A stretch of DNA of 64,000 bases from Bog-532 sp963828445 (GCA_963828445.1 CAWHFP010000003.1:248001-312000); one strand, 5' to 3'; positions 54,411 through 63,392 are shown, numbered from the stretch's first letter. A program made the numbers and translations. Notes: generated by a model from the letters alone, not told the origin.

Positions 54411-55547
54411 TCAGACCCGGCGGAACTCGAGCACGCGCTGGGGCAGGGTCCGGCCCGGGCTGGTCACCGGCACCTCCCGGCTGAACTGGTAACCGGCCGA
54501 GGCCATCAGGGTCTGGAAGTCTTCCCGGGTCCGCTCCCCGCCCGCTTCGACCGTCATCATCAAGATGTCCATCAGGTAGGACAGGGACGGCTCGGGCGGG
54601 GTCGGCAGCAGGTACTCGATCACGACCAGGCCGCCGCCCGGCCGGCTGGCCCGGAAGCAGTTGCGGACGATCTGCAGTGCGATCTCGTCATCCCAGTCGT
54701 GCAGCACGTGGCACAGCACGTGCAGGTCACCGCCGGGAATCTCGGTCATGAAGTCGCCGGTGACGATCTCGGCCCGGTCCTCCACGCCCGCCTGGGCCAG
54801 CACCGACGGGGCCAGGGTCAGCGCCTCGGCCCGGTCGAGCAGCACGCCCCGGGCCATCGGCGCCACCTGGAGCAGATAGGACAGCAGGATCCCGCGGCTG
54901 CCGCCGACGTCGACGATCCGCTGGCACGGGGGCGGGGCGTAGCCAGCGGTCCGCAGGTACCCGGCCAGCGCCGAGGTCTGCACCCCCATGGCCCCGGCGA
55001 ACCGGGTGGCCGCGTCGGGATGGGCCTGGACGTAGTCCCACATCAGCTGGGTGTCGGCGGGCTCGCCGGTGCGCACCAGCTCGGGCAGCCGCCCGACCGC
55101 GTCCCAGGTCGGCGGGAGCATGAACCCGATGACCATGTCCCGCAGCGAGCCGGGCACGTCCGCGCGCAGCCGGTCCGACAGAGCAGTGGCCGCGAACGTC
55201 CCGTCCGCGTCCATCCGCACCAGGCCGAACGTTCCCGCCGCCCGCAGCAGCCGGGTCAGCGGCCGCTCGGGAAGGTTCAGCGCCTGGGCCAGTTCGCTGG
55301 CCGTCCGCCCCGGCTCCCCCAGTTCCTCGGCGATTCCCAGCTGCGCAAACGTGGTGGTGATCTGGGCCGGCAGGAATCCGCCGACCAGCAGGGCCAGCCT
55401 GCGCCCGACGGCATCGTCCGGCCGGTCGATGGCCGGGTCGTGCACGGACACCAATTCCGGGGGCAGGCCCGTGTCACCGGAAGGGGGCAGGCCCGTGTCA
55501 CCGGAAGAAGCAGCATCGTCTTCCGGGGGAATGGTCTGGCTGGCCAT
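54411..55547 (-). CDS. SAM-dependent O-methyltransferase (PF00891 type, dimerising)
   Basis: 378 residues. The N-terminal winged-helix dimerisation domain (GIAEELGEPGRTASELAQAL) and the catalytic domain with SAM motif IVDVGGSRGILLSYLLQ, GDFMTEIPGGD and HVLHDWDDEIALQIV are those of hydroxyneurocarine-like polyketide O-methyltransferases. The family methylates hydroxyls of aromatic natural products; the substrate is unknown. The N-terminus contains a doubled SGDTGLPP from an exact 24-base duplication. Confidence 0.9.
   Translation of the reverse strand: MASQTIPPEDDAASSGDTGLPPSGDTGLPPELVSVHDPAIDRPDDAVGRRLALLVGGFLPAQITTTFAQLGIAEELGEPGRTASELAQALNLPERPLTRLLRAAGTFGLVRMDADGTFAATALSDRLRADVPGSLRDMVIGFMLPPTWDAVGRLPELVRTGEPADTQLMWDYVQAHPDAATRFAGAMGVQTSALAGYLRTAGYAPPPCQRIVDVGGSRGILLSYLLQVAPMARGVLLDRAEALTLAPSVLAQAGVEDRAEIVTGDFMTEIPGGDLHVLCHVLHDWDDEIALQIVRNCFRASRPGGGLVVIEYLLPTPPEPSLSYLMDILMMTVEAGGERTREDFQTLMASAGYQFSREVPVTSPGRTLPQRVLEFRRV
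55459..55506. repeat. Exact 24-bp tandem duplication in the O-methyltransferase gene
   Basis: The units 55459-55482 and 55483-55506 are identical and each encodes SGDTGLPP on the minus strand. The duplication is in-frame and lies in the unstructured N-terminus. Confidence 0.95.
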
Positions 55548-55695
55548 CTGAAGCCTCCCGCTGCCTCATCCCCTTGTCCCCCCGCCGATAACGACTACAT
55601 CACGGCGGGACGGCCCCAGCAAGATCAATCCAGCGGAGGTCCGCAGCCCGTAATAGTGGTCAGTAGGGTGATAATCCCGGCGCTGAGGAGAGCCC

Positions 55696-56451
55696 ATGCC
55701 GCGTCCCGCCGACGCCCGTAACCGGTTCGCACAAGGGCTGTTCACCCCGCTGCCCGGGCGGTACGACCAGCTGGCCGAGGTGCTGTCGATGGGGCAGAAC
55801 GGCCGCTGGCGGCGGGCCATGGTGGACCGGATCGTCGGCTCCCGTGGGCCCGCCGGCTCCCGTGGGCCGGGCGGGACCCTGGTGCTGGACGTGGCATCGG
55901 GGACGGCCGGGGTGGCTCAGCAATTGGCCACGCGGACCGGAGCCCGGGTGATCGGGGTCGACCTGACCGAGCCCATGCTGCGGCAGGGGCGGGCCAACGT
56001 GGCCGCGGCCGGTCTGTCCGACCGGATCGCGCTGGTCACCGGGCGGGCCGAGCGGCTGCCGTTCCCGGACGCCAGCTTCGACGCGCTGACCTTCACCTAT
56101 CTGCTGCGCTACGTCGAGGACCCGCAGGCGACCCTGGCCGAGCTGGCCCGGGTGGTCAAACCGGGCGGCACCGTGGCCAGCCTGGAGTTCTGCGTACCAC
56201 CCAACCCGCTGTGGCGGGCCGCCTGGGAGGTGTACACCCGGGCCATCCTGCCCGCGGGCGGCCTGCTGCTGGGCGGGCCGTCCTGGCTGCGGGTCGGCCA
56301 ATTCCTGGGCCCCAGCATCACCGGGCACTACCGCCGCTACCCGGTCCCGTGGACGGTCGAGGCCTGGCAGCGGGCCGGATTCACCGAGGTGGGCACCCGG
56401 CTGATGAGCCTCGGCGGCGGCCTGGTCATGTGGGGACAACGGAGTGGCTGA
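55696..56451 (+). CDS. SAM-dependent methyltransferase, UbiE/MenG-like
   Basis: 251 residues. The pattern RYDQLAEVLSMGQNGRWRRAMV, LVLDVASGTAGVAQQLA (SAM motif I), VIGVDLTEPMLRQG, AERLPFPDASFDALTFTYLLRYV and ARVVKPGGTVASLEF follows the UbiE/COQ5 family that methylates demethylmenaquinol. The next gene, a multi-helix membrane protein, overlaps it by 8 bases, hinting at a pathway partner that makes a membrane-bound substrate. Whether this is the cell's true MenG or a paralogue cannot be decided here. Confidence 0.85.
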   Translation: MPRPADARNRFAQGLFTPLPGRYDQLAEVLSMGQNGRWRRAMVDRIVGSRGPAGSRGPGGTLVLDVASGTAGVAQQLATRTGARVIGVDLTEPMLRQGRANVAAAGLSDRIALVTGRAERLPFPDASFDALTFTYLLRYVEDPQATLAELARVVKPGGTVASLEFCVPPNPLWRAAWEVYTRAILPAGGLLLGGPSWLRVGQFLGPSITGHYRRYPVPWTVEAWQRAGFTEVGTRLMSLGGGLVMWGQRSG

Positions 56452-57184
56452 AGCCGGACGGCCGGCCTACTACGCGGCCGGCCCGGGCCGGTGGCGGGAC
56501 TGGTGGACACTGCTGCACCCGCCGTACACCGCGTGGCACCTGTCCTACGTGGTGATCGGGGCGTCGCTGGCCCCGCAGGTGTCGCTCAGCCACCTGCTGT
56601 ACGCGGTGGCCGCGTTCTTCCTGGCCGTGGGGGTGGCCGCGCACGCCCTCGACGAGTTGCACGGGCGGCCGCTGCGGACCGCGATCCCGGCCTGGGCGCT
56701 GGTGACGGCGGCCACGGTCAGCCTGGCCGGCGCGGTCGGCCTCGGCGTGTACGGGATCACCCAGACCGGCTGGCTGCTGCTGCCGTTCATGGTGGCGGGC
56801 CCGGTCCTGGTGGTGGCCTACAACATGGAATTCTTCGGCGGAATTATCCACAACGAATTGGGCTTTGCCGCCGCCTGGGGGGCCTTCCCGGCGCTCACCG
56901 GTTATGTGGCCCAGCACGGCACGCTGAGCCTGGCCGCGGTGGCCGCCGCGGGCGCGGCGCTGGCCCTGTCGGCCGCGCAGCGCCGGCTGAGCACCCCGGC
57001 CCGGACCATTCGGCGCCGGGCGGTCCATTTCGATGGCACCGTGACGCTGGCCGACGGGACCCAGACACCGATCGGCCCGGAGTTGATCCTGGCCCCATTG
57101 GAAGGCGCCCTGCGCGCCATGTCCTGGGGAATGGTTCTGCTGGCGGCCGGCCTGGCCATCGCCCGCCGAACCCGCCTGACCTGA
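56444..57184 (+). CDS. Multi-helix membrane protein of unknown function, possibly UbiA-like
   Basis: 246 residues from GTG 56444, overlapping the methyltransferase stop by 8 bases. About seven hydrophobic helices are visible. HPPYTAWHLSYVVIGASL and AAHALDELHGRPLRT near residues 25-80 and YNMEFFGGIIHNELGFAAAWGAFP near 125-150 are the most conserved-looking parts; helix 2 ending in an Asp/Glu/His stretch is reminiscent of UbiA prenyltransferases, but the full NDxxD motifs are missing. Coupling to a UbiE-like methyltransferase suggests a role in quinone or other isoprenoid lipid metabolism. Function is not established. Confidence 0.75.
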   Translation: MAEAGRPAYYAAGPGRWRDWWTLLHPPYTAWHLSYVVIGASLAPQVSLSHLLYAVAAFFLAVGVAAHALDELHGRPLRTAIPAWALVTAATVSLAGAVGLGVYGITQTGWLLLPFMVAGPVLVVAYNMEFFGGIIHNELGFAAAWGAFPALTGYVAQHGTLSLAAVAAAGAALALSAAQRRLSTPARTIRRRAVHFDGTVTLADGTQTPIGPELILAPLEGALRAMSWGMVLLAAGLAIARRTRLT

Positions 57185-57577
57185 CCGGCTGAACTGCCCC
57201 ACCCGCACCACTATCCACTGGGCAAATGGCCAGCCCAGCGGGCCAGCCGGAAAATCTGAGCGGCTCCCTCTGGTATGGATAGGTCACTACGTGTAATCTC
57301 GCAATTCCGGCATGGCTGCTGAGCTGCCTTTTTGTCTGGCGGCGGCCCGGCACCAGCGCCGGGACAAAATTGCCGGGCGAAAGGGTATTCACCAGGCTTA
57401 AGACGCGTTCCTGGATCTGCTGCCTGCGAGCCATCGTTGGCTCATAATTGGGCTAGGAGGGCCCGGCGAATGGGTATGAGGGCAGCATGATCAGCTCCAT
57501 GCCCAGGGCACCCATTTTCCGGCCGCGACGCGCAGCCCGCGCAGCCGGCGGGTGAGACGCCGACAGGAGAGCAGCAC
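57185..57577. other. Intergenic region upstream of the SpoIIE phosphatase gene
   Basis: 393 bases with moderately lower GC. No gene, RNA or long repeat is recognised. It should hold the promoter of the regulatory phosphatase operon, but no confident -35/-10 pair is seen. Confidence 0.4.
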
Positions 57578-59806
57578 GTGACAACCGGCATGACGGTCGA
57601 CAGCAGCGCGCCACCACAGAATGCGTCGGTGCGGACCATCATCCTGGGTATCGACCACTCCGGTCGCATCGTTCAGCACGACCGGAATGCGCCGACGGTG
57701 CTGGGACGCCCCGCCGACAAGCTGGTCGGATCCAACCTGAGCGATCTGCTGCTCGACCCGAGCCCCGCCGACGAATCCGACGCCGTGAGCACGGACAGTA
57801 GGCACACGGACGCCAAGAGCGCCGACAGCAAGCGCAGCGGATCCAACGGGGCCAAGAAGGCCGAATCCAACGGAACCGTGCCGCCCCCGGCCGTGGCCGG
57901 CGACGACGTGGTGCAGCCGCTGCTCGACGCGCTCAAGGCCGATCGCGAGGGCACCGGCATGCTGTCGATCCGCACCGAGAGCGGCAGCACCCTGGACGCG
58001 ATCGTCACCGTGCACCCGATGAAGGCCGGCGAAGGCGAAGGCGACGTCGCCGCCACCGTCCTGCTCCGCATCCCGTCCCCGGTGGCCCCGCGGTTCGTGG
58101 ACCCGGCCCTGATGCGGCAGACCCTGCTGGACGGCACGTTCAAGCGGATCGGCGACAGCCTCGACTTCGACCACGTGGCCCGCGAACTGATCACCACGCT
58201 GGTGCCGCACTTCTGCAACTCGGGCGGCGTCGCGGTGCTGGAGAGCCTGATCGGCGACGACGAGTTCCCCTCGCACGGGCCGGACGGCACCCAGCCGCTG
58301 CGGCGGCTGGCGGTGGCCAACGATGCCGACGACCCGGCCTGGGAGGCCACGTTCCCGATCGGTGAGATCCTCCGCTACCCCAAGGGCTCGCCCTACGTGC
58401 GGTGCATGGACTCCGGCCGGCCGGTGATGGAGAACCGGATCCCGGCCGCCGACGCGGAGAAGCTGGCCGACATGTGGCAGCGCCCGCCCGTGGCCGAGCT
58501 GCTCACCGAAACCTCGATGCTGCTGCTGCCGCTGATCGCGCAGGGCACCACGCTCGGCTTCTTCGTCTGTGTGCGCAAGCCGGGCTACCGGTCGTTCGAC
58601 GCCTACGACCAGGAAATCGGGATGGAGTTCGCGTCCCGGGCCGCGATGTTCATCGACAACGCGCGCCGGTACAACCGCGAGCACGCCACGGCGCTGACCC
58701 TGCAGCGGAGCATGCTGCCGACCGGGCTGTCCGCCCCGTCCTCGGTCGACGTCCGCCACCGCTACCTGCCGGGCAGCAAGCTGATCGAGGTCGGCGGCGA
58801 CTGGTACGAGTCGATCGCGCTGCCGGGCGCGCGGGTCGCGCTCGTGGTCGGTGACGTGGCCGGGCACGGTGTCCGGGCCGCGGTGACCATGGGCCGGCTG
58901 CGGACCGCCATCCACACGCTGGCCCGGCTGGAGCTGCCGCCCGCCGAGTCGCTGCAGCAGCTCGACGAGCTCATGCACACGCTGGGCGAACGCGAACCAC
59001 ACTTCGCCACCTGCACCTACGCGATCTTCGACGCGGTCAGCGGCACCTGCGAGGTGGCGGTGGCCGGTCACCTGCCGCCGCTGCTGGTCCAGCCGGACGG
59101 CACCAACGAGTACCTGGACGTCTCGCCCGCGCCGCCTCTGGGGGTGGGCGAGGGCCCGATCGAGAGCCGCGTGTTCACCATCGAGGACGGCAGCCTGTTC
59201 GTGCTCTACACCGACGGCCTGGTCGAGAACCGCACCCGGGACATTGACGACGGCCTCGGACGGCTGCAGAAGATCTTCAGCGACAGCCCGGCCGAGCGGT
59301 CCCTGGAAGACCTGTGCAAGGCCATGCTGGACGGCGTGTACGCCGACCACCAGCGCGACGACATCGCGGTGCTGCTGGCCCGGCTGTCCCGCATCCCGGC
59401 CGACCACCACGCGACCTGGACGCTGGGCCGCGAGCTGACCTCGGTCGGCCAGGCCCGGTCCCTGATCCGGGAGCCGATGGAGCGCTGGGGCCTGGAAGAC
59501 ATGGTCCCCATCACCGAGCTGCTGGTCTCCGAGCTGGTGACCAACGCGCTGCGCTACTCCCCCGGGGCCGTGACCCTGCGCATCGTCCGCGAAGGTGCCC
59601 TGGTCTGCGAGGTTGGCGACAACTCGGCCGCCCTGCCCCGCCTGCGCCAGGCCGGCCGCGACGACGAGAACGGCCGTGGCCTCCAGGTCGTCAGCCAGTT
59701 CGCCTCCCGCTGGGGCGCCCGCCGCACCCGCACCGGCAAGGTCGTCTGGTGCGAGCAGCCCCTGCCCGGCCCCGAGGGCGAACCCCACGTCCTGCCCCTG
59801 CACTGA
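57578..59806 (+). CDS. PAS-GAF-SpoIIE phosphatase fused to an RsbW-like ATPase
   Basis: 742 residues: PAS-like (about 18-60, LGIDHSGRIVQHDRNAPTVLG), a variable linker, GAF (about 195-370), PP2C-like SpoIIE phosphatase (about 390-600, EVGGDWYES, VVGDVAGHGVRAAVTMG, LYTDGLVENR) and a C-terminal HATPase (about 620-735, SELVTNALRYSPG, VGDNSAALP, GRGLQVV). Such proteins dephosphorylate anti-anti-sigma factors while the kinase-like ATPase can rephosphorylate them, so one chain can switch an alternative sigma factor. The start is GTG 57578. Two small genes follow with overlapping start and stop. Confidence 0.93.
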   Translation: MTTGMTVDSSAPPQNASVRTIILGIDHSGRIVQHDRNAPTVLGRPADKLVGSNLSDLLLDPSPADESDAVSTDSRHTDAKSADSKRSGSNGAKKAESNGTVPPPAVAGDDVVQPLLDALKADREGTGMLSIRTESGSTLDAIVTVHPMKAGEGEGDVAATVLLRIPSPVAPRFVDPALMRQTLLDGTFKRIGDSLDFDHVARELITTLVPHFCNSGGVAVLESLIGDDEFPSHGPDGTQPLRRLAVANDADDPAWEATFPIGEILRYPKGSPYVRCMDSGRPVMENRIPAADAEKLADMWQRPPVAELLTETSMLLLPLIAQGTTLGFFVCVRKPGYRSFDAYDQEIGMEFASRAAMFIDNARRYNREHATALTLQRSMLPTGLSAPSSVDVRHRYLPGSKLIEVGGDWYESIALPGARVALVVGDVAGHGVRAAVTMGRLRTAIHTLARLELPPAESLQQLDELMHTLGEREPHFATCTYAIFDAVSGTCEVAVAGHLPPLLVQPDGTNEYLDVSPAPPLGVGEGPIESRVFTIEDGSLFVLYTDGLVENRTRDIDDGLGRLQKIFSDSPAERSLEDLCKAMLDGVYADHQRDDIAVLLARLSRIPADHHATWTLGRELTSVGQARSLIREPMERWGLEDMVPITELLVSELVTNALRYSPGAVTLRIVREGALVCEVGDNSAALPRLRQAGRDDENGRGLQVVSQFASRWGARRTRTGKVVWCEQPLPGPEGEPHVLPLH

Positions 59807-60123
59807 TGCCCGGGCAGGAGGCAAGCTTCCGCGCCCTGGTGGGCCGGGTCCAGCACGGGGAGGGCACGGCGTCGCCGGAACTCCGGTCACAGGCCTTCGA
59901 TAATCAAGGTCTTACCCAACCGCTGGAAACGCTGATCGGCAAGGTTGCCACCGCGCCGGCGACGGTCACGGCCTCGGATTTCGCGGCCGCCGAGGCGGCC
60001 GGCTACAGCCAGGATCAGCTGTTCGAGCTGGTGGTCTGCGCCGCGGTCGGCCAGTCGTCGCGGCAGTACGAGGCGGGCCTGGCCGCCCTGGCCGAGGCGC
60101 TGGGGGCCGACGATGCGCCCTGA
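59806..60123 (+). CDS. Small protein coupled to AhpD-like gene, function unknown
   Basis: The ATG at 59806 shares a base with the upstream stop (TGATG). 105 residues (MPGQEASFRALVGRVQHGEG) with the central GYSQDQLFELVVCAAVGQSSRQYEAGLAALAEAL, which looks like the helix pattern of carboxymuconolactone-decarboxylase proteins but lacks the CxxC/CxxxH motif. Its end overlaps the next gene by 11 bases. It might form a heteromer with it; this is inference. Confidence 0.7.
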   Translation: MPGQEASFRALVGRVQHGEGTASPELRSQAFDNQGLTQPLETLIGKVATAPATVTASDFAAAEAAGYSQDQLFELVVCAAVGQSSRQYEAGLAALAEALGADDAP

Positions 60124-60694
60124 CATCCTCAACCACGGCTACCGGCCCGGCACCAAGCTGCTGTTCGCGGTCATCGGGCTGGTTTCCCGGCAGCCGCTGC
60201 CGGACGCGGCCAAGCTGGTCTTCTACCGTCCGGACTTCTACGGGAGTAAGGCCAAGGCGTTCACCCACGAGGCCATGCGCGGCCCGTCGGCCTGGTCGGT
60301 CGGCGACCGGGAGCTGATGGCGGCCTACGTCTCGGCCGTGAACCAGTCGGCGTTCTGCATCGGCGCCCACACCGCGACCGCGTCGCAGGCCTACGGCGAC
60401 GCCCCGCGGGTCGCGGCCGTGCTGGCCGACCTGGAGTCGGCCCCGATCGAGGAGCCGCTGCGGGCCACCCTGCGCATGCTCGGCCAGCTGACCGCGAGCG
60501 GGACGCTGAGCGCCGACGACCTGCGGGCGGTGCTGGCCGCCGGAGTCTCACCCCAGCAGGTCAAGGACGCCCTGGCCGTCGGCGCCGCCTTCAACACCAC
60601 GGATCGCCTGGCCGACGCCTTCGGCTTCCAGGTCCTCACCCCCGAAGGCTTCGCCTCCGGCGCCAAATACCTGCTGAAGCGCGGCTACCGCTAA
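60113..60694 (+). CDS. Carboxymuconolactone decarboxylase / AhpD-like protein
   Basis: ATG 60113 gives 193 residues. The helical AhpD-like core contains VNQSAFCIGAHTATASQAYGD, with one Cys and a His four residues on (FCxxxH), where AhpD has CxxC. Peroxidase-related CMD proteins use a similar motif. The upstream small gene overlaps by 11 bases and the SpoIIE phosphatase gene is coupled to that, so the three are one operon, perhaps linking stress signalling and peroxide defence. Confidence 0.82.
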   Translation: MRPDILNHGYRPGTKLLFAVIGLVSRQPLPDAAKLVFYRPDFYGSKAKAFTHEAMRGPSAWSVGDRELMAAYVSAVNQSAFCIGAHTATASQAYGDAPRVAAVLADLESAPIEEPLRATLRMLGQLTASGTLSADDLRAVLAAGVSPQQVKDALAVGAAFNTTDRLADAFGFQVLTPEGFASGAKYLLKRGYR

Positions 60695-60699
60695 CCGCC

Positions 60700-61140
60700 A
60701 TGGGTTACGAGGTCGGCCTGGTTGAGGCGGAGTCCCGGCCCACCGTGGTGGTCGCGGCCACCACGACGTGGCCGGAGTTTCCCGCGCTGTGGGGGCAGTT
60801 GCTGGGCGAGGTCTGGGGCTGCCTGCGCGCGGGCGGGATCGACCGGGGCTGCCGCAACATCATGCTCTACCTCGACGGCGCACCCTCGGTGGAGGTCGGA
60901 GTCCTGCTCGACCGGCCGTGCCCGCTCACCGGCCGGGTGGTGGCGTCCACGCTGCCGGCCGGGACCGCCGCCATGACCGTCCACCACGGCCCCTTCGGGG
61001 AGGTCGGGGCGGCCCACGACGCGGTCCTGCGCTGGTGCGCCGCGGCAGGCCGCCAGGCGGCCGGGGTTCGCTGGGAGATCTACGGCCCCCACCACGACGA
61101 CCCGGCCCAGCAGTGGACCGAGGTCTACTGGCTGCTCTGA
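60700..61140 (+). CDS. GyrI-like / effector-binding domain protein
   Basis: 146 residues beginning MGYEVGLVEAESRPTVVVAA and including AGIDRGCRNIMLYLDGAPSVEVGVLL, AAMTVHHGPFGEVGAAHDAV and RWEIYGPHHDDPAQQWTEVYWLL, the repeats of the GyrI/AraC effector-binding fold. No DNA-binding domain is attached, as in GyrI and stand-alone drug-binding proteins. It starts six bases after the AhpD-like gene and likely belongs to the same operon. Confidence 0.85.
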   Translation: MGYEVGLVEAESRPTVVVAATTTWPEFPALWGQLLGEVWGCLRAGGIDRGCRNIMLYLDGAPSVEVGVLLDRPCPLTGRVVASTLPAGTAAMTVHHGPFGEVGAAHDAVLRWCAAAGRQAAGVRWEIYGPHHDDPAQQWTEVYWLL

Positions 61141-61163
61141 CGGCGGGCCCGGGCCAGCTTCAT

Positions 61164-61214
61164 GATCGATGGTGCTGTTACCCCTATAAGAGTATGGGTA
61201 AAGCGCCATCGATC
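61164..61214. terminator. Long hairpin between GyrI-like gene and glmS
   Basis: The 5' arm 61164-61183 and 3' arm 61196-61214 pair over about 17 of 20 positions, enclosing a short AT-rich loop. It lies 24 bases after the plus-strand stop and 19 bases after the glmS stop on the minus strand, the right place for a bidirectional terminator. No T-run is present. Confidence 0.55.
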
Positions 61215-61232
61215 GCGTGGCAGCGAGCGCTG

Positions 61233-63059
61233 CTATTCGACGGTGACGCTTTTGGCCAGGTTGCGGGGCTTGTCGATGTCGCGGCCGAGCTTGGCGGCGG
61301 TGTGGTAGGCGAACATCTGCAGCGGGATCGTGAGCAGGATGGGGTCCAGCTCGGGGGTGTTGTGCGGCACCTTGATGATGGCGTCGGCCAGGTCGGCGGG
61401 GAGGTCGCCGCTGGTGACGGCGATGACGGGGCCGCCCCGGGCGCGGATCTGCTCGATGGTGGAGATGTTCTTCGACCAGAGCTCGTCCTTGGGGACCAGC
61501 ACCACGCTGGGCATGCTGGAGTCGATCAGGGCCAGCGGGCCGTGCTTCAGCTCCGAAGCCTGGTACGCCTCGGCGTGCACGTAGGAGATCTCCTTGAGCT
61601 TCTGGGCCCCCTCGCGGGCCACCGGCCAGGCACGGACCCGGCCGATGAAGAACATGTGGTCGGCCCCGGCGAACTGGCCGGCGATGGTGGCGATGTTGTC
61701 CTCCTGGGCCAGGATCTGGTCGATCTGCCCGGGGAGCGCGCGCAGGCCCTCGACCAGGCGGGCCCCTTCAGCGGAGGACATGTCCCGGACCCGGCCCAGC
61801 AGCAGGCCGAGCAGGGCGAACGACGAGGCCATGTTGGTCAGGGCCTTGGTCGAGGCCACCGCGATCTCCGGGCCCGCGTGCAGGAACACCCCGTGGCCGC
61901 ACTCCCGGGCGATGGCGCTGCCGACCACGTTGACCGCGCCCAGTACCTGGCCGCCCTTGCGCTTGAGTTCCTGCACGGCCATGAGCGTGTCCAGCGTCTC
62001 GCCGGACTGGCTGATGGCCACGTACAGCGTGTCGGGGTCGACCACCGGGTTGCGGTAGCGGAACTCCGACGCGGGCTCGGCGTCGGTGGGGACCCGGGCC
62101 AATTCCTCGACCAGCACCGCGCCCATCTGGCCCGCGTAGTAGGCCGAGCCACAGCCCAGGAACTTGACCCGGCGGATCGAACGCAGCTCGCGAGCGTCCA
62201 GACTGATGCCGCCCAGCCGGGCGGTGGCGAACCGTTCGTCCAGGCGGCCGCGCAGGACCCGGCGCAGCGCCTCGGGCTGCTCGTGGATCTCCTTGCGCAT
62301 GTAGTCCTCGTAGGCGCCCAGCTCATAGTCGCCGTCCTCGGCCTCGACCGTGGTCGGCTCCTTGCTGGTGCGCTGGTTGTCCAGGGTGCGCGTCTGGTAC
62401 CCGCCGGCGCGGACGGTGGCCACCTCGCCGTCGTCCAGGTAGACGACCCGCTGGGTGTGCCGGACCAGCGCGGCGACGTCGGAGGCGACGAACATCTCGC
62501 TCTCGCCCACGCCGAGCACGATCGGGCTGCCGTTGCGGGCCACCACCAGCTCGTCGGGTCGGCGCACGTCCATGACCAGGAGGCCGTAGGTGCCTTCGAC
62601 CCGGCTCAGGGTCCCGCACACCGCGTCCTCCAGCGAGCCGCCGTTGTCCTTCAGCTCGGCCGCGATCATGTGGGCCAGCGCCTCGGTGTCGGTGTCGGAG
62701 ACCAGGGTGACCCCGGCCGCGGTCAGCTGGGCGCGGAGCTGCTCGGCGTTCTCGATGATGCCGTTGTGCACCACCGCGATGTGGCCCTCGGTGTCCAGGT
62801 GCGGGTGGGCGTTGATCTCGTTCGGCTCGCCGTGCGTGGCCCACCGGGTGTGGCCGATACCCACGCTGGACCGGACCTTGTCGCTGATCTGGTCGCGCAG
62901 GTCCTGGACCCGGCCCGCGGTCTTGGTGACCTGCAGCTTGCCCCGGTACACGACCGCCACGCCCGCGGAGTCATAACCGCGGTACTCCAGCCGGTGCAAC
63001 CCTTCCAGCAGTACCGGCATGGCCTCGCGGCGGCCGATGTATCCGACGATCCCGCACAT
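61233..63059 (-). CDS. glmS: Glutamine-fructose-6-phosphate aminotransferase (isomerising)
   Basis: 608 residues. It makes glucosamine-6-phosphate for peptidoglycan and other amino sugars. After Met removal the N-terminal Cys (MCGIVGYIGRREAM) is the glutaminase nucleophile; HTRWATHGEPNEIN and HNGIIENAEQLR complete the GAT domain (about 1-235). Two SIS domains follow (GCGSAYYAGQMGAVL, ISQSGETLDTLMAV, FIGRVRAWPVAREGAQKLKEI), ending LAKSVTVE. No glmS ribozyme-like leader is seen in the short upstream gap. Confidence 0.97.
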   Translation of the reverse strand: MCGIVGYIGRREAMPVLLEGLHRLEYRGYDSAGVAVVYRGKLQVTKTAGRVQDLRDQISDKVRSSVGIGHTRWATHGEPNEINAHPHLDTEGHIAVVHNGIIENAEQLRAQLTAAGVTLVSDTDTEALAHMIAAELKDNGGSLEDAVCGTLSRVEGTYGLLVMDVRRPDELVVARNGSPIVLGVGESEMFVASDVAALVRHTQRVVYLDDGEVATVRAGGYQTRTLDNQRTSKEPTTVEAEDGDYELGAYEDYMRKEIHEQPEALRRVLRGRLDERFATARLGGISLDARELRSIRRVKFLGCGSAYYAGQMGAVLVEELARVPTDAEPASEFRYRNPVVDPDTLYVAISQSGETLDTLMAVQELKRKGGQVLGAVNVVGSAIARECGHGVFLHAGPEIAVASTKALTNMASSFALLGLLLGRVRDMSSAEGARLVEGLRALPGQIDQILAQEDNIATIAGQFAGADHMFFIGRVRAWPVAREGAQKLKEISYVHAEAYQASELKHGPLALIDSSMPSVVLVPKDELWSKNISTIEQIRARGGPVIAVTSGDLPADLADAIIKVPHNTPELDPILLTIPLQMFAYHTAAKLGRDIDKPRNLAKSVTVE

Positions 63060-63113
63060 GGTGCGTCTCCCTCCGGGGGGCCCGTGGGGGCCTGTGTGTC
63101 AGCCGTAGACAAT

Positions 63114-63392
63114 TCAGCCGTAGACAATGCGGCGGAGCTGGCGCTCGGTCATCGCGGGCGCGCCGAACCTCCGGGTGTCGATCTCGCCGGCGATCGCCGC
63201 CCAGATCTGCGCGTTCTTGACCTGCCGGAGCCGCAGTTCGTGGTGGCGGCGCCGTACGTACTCCTCGACGGTCTCGTCGAAGTACGCGACCACGTCGGCG
63301 ATCACCCTGGTCGCGGTGGCCGGGGACAGCCCGGTGGTGGCGATCACGTGACGGACGAGGTCGGGCTCCGCCACCGGCAGAGGGTCCGGCAT
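63114..63392 (-). CDS. Small hypothetical protein upstream of glmS
   Basis: 92 residues from ATG 63392 (MPDPLPVAEPDLVRHVIATTG), with a GGAG site. Mostly helical and basic in the middle (EYVRRRHHELRLRQVKNAQIW) and ending TERQLRRIVYG. An N-terminal TGLSPATATRVIADVVAYF segment could be a helix-turn-helix, so a DNA-binding role is possible. It is 54 bases from glmS and in the same direction, so may be cotranscribed. No family recognised. Confidence 0.65.
   Translation of the reverse strand: MPDPLPVAEPDLVRHVIATTGLSPATATRVIADVVAYFDETVEEYVRRRHHELRLRQVKNAQIWAAIAGEIDTRRFGAPAMTERQLRRIVYG

Noticed and set aside
63060..63113. glmS ribozyme/riboswitch
   Set aside because: The gap is only 54 bases, too short for the ribozyme, which is typical of Firmicutes rather than actinobacteria.
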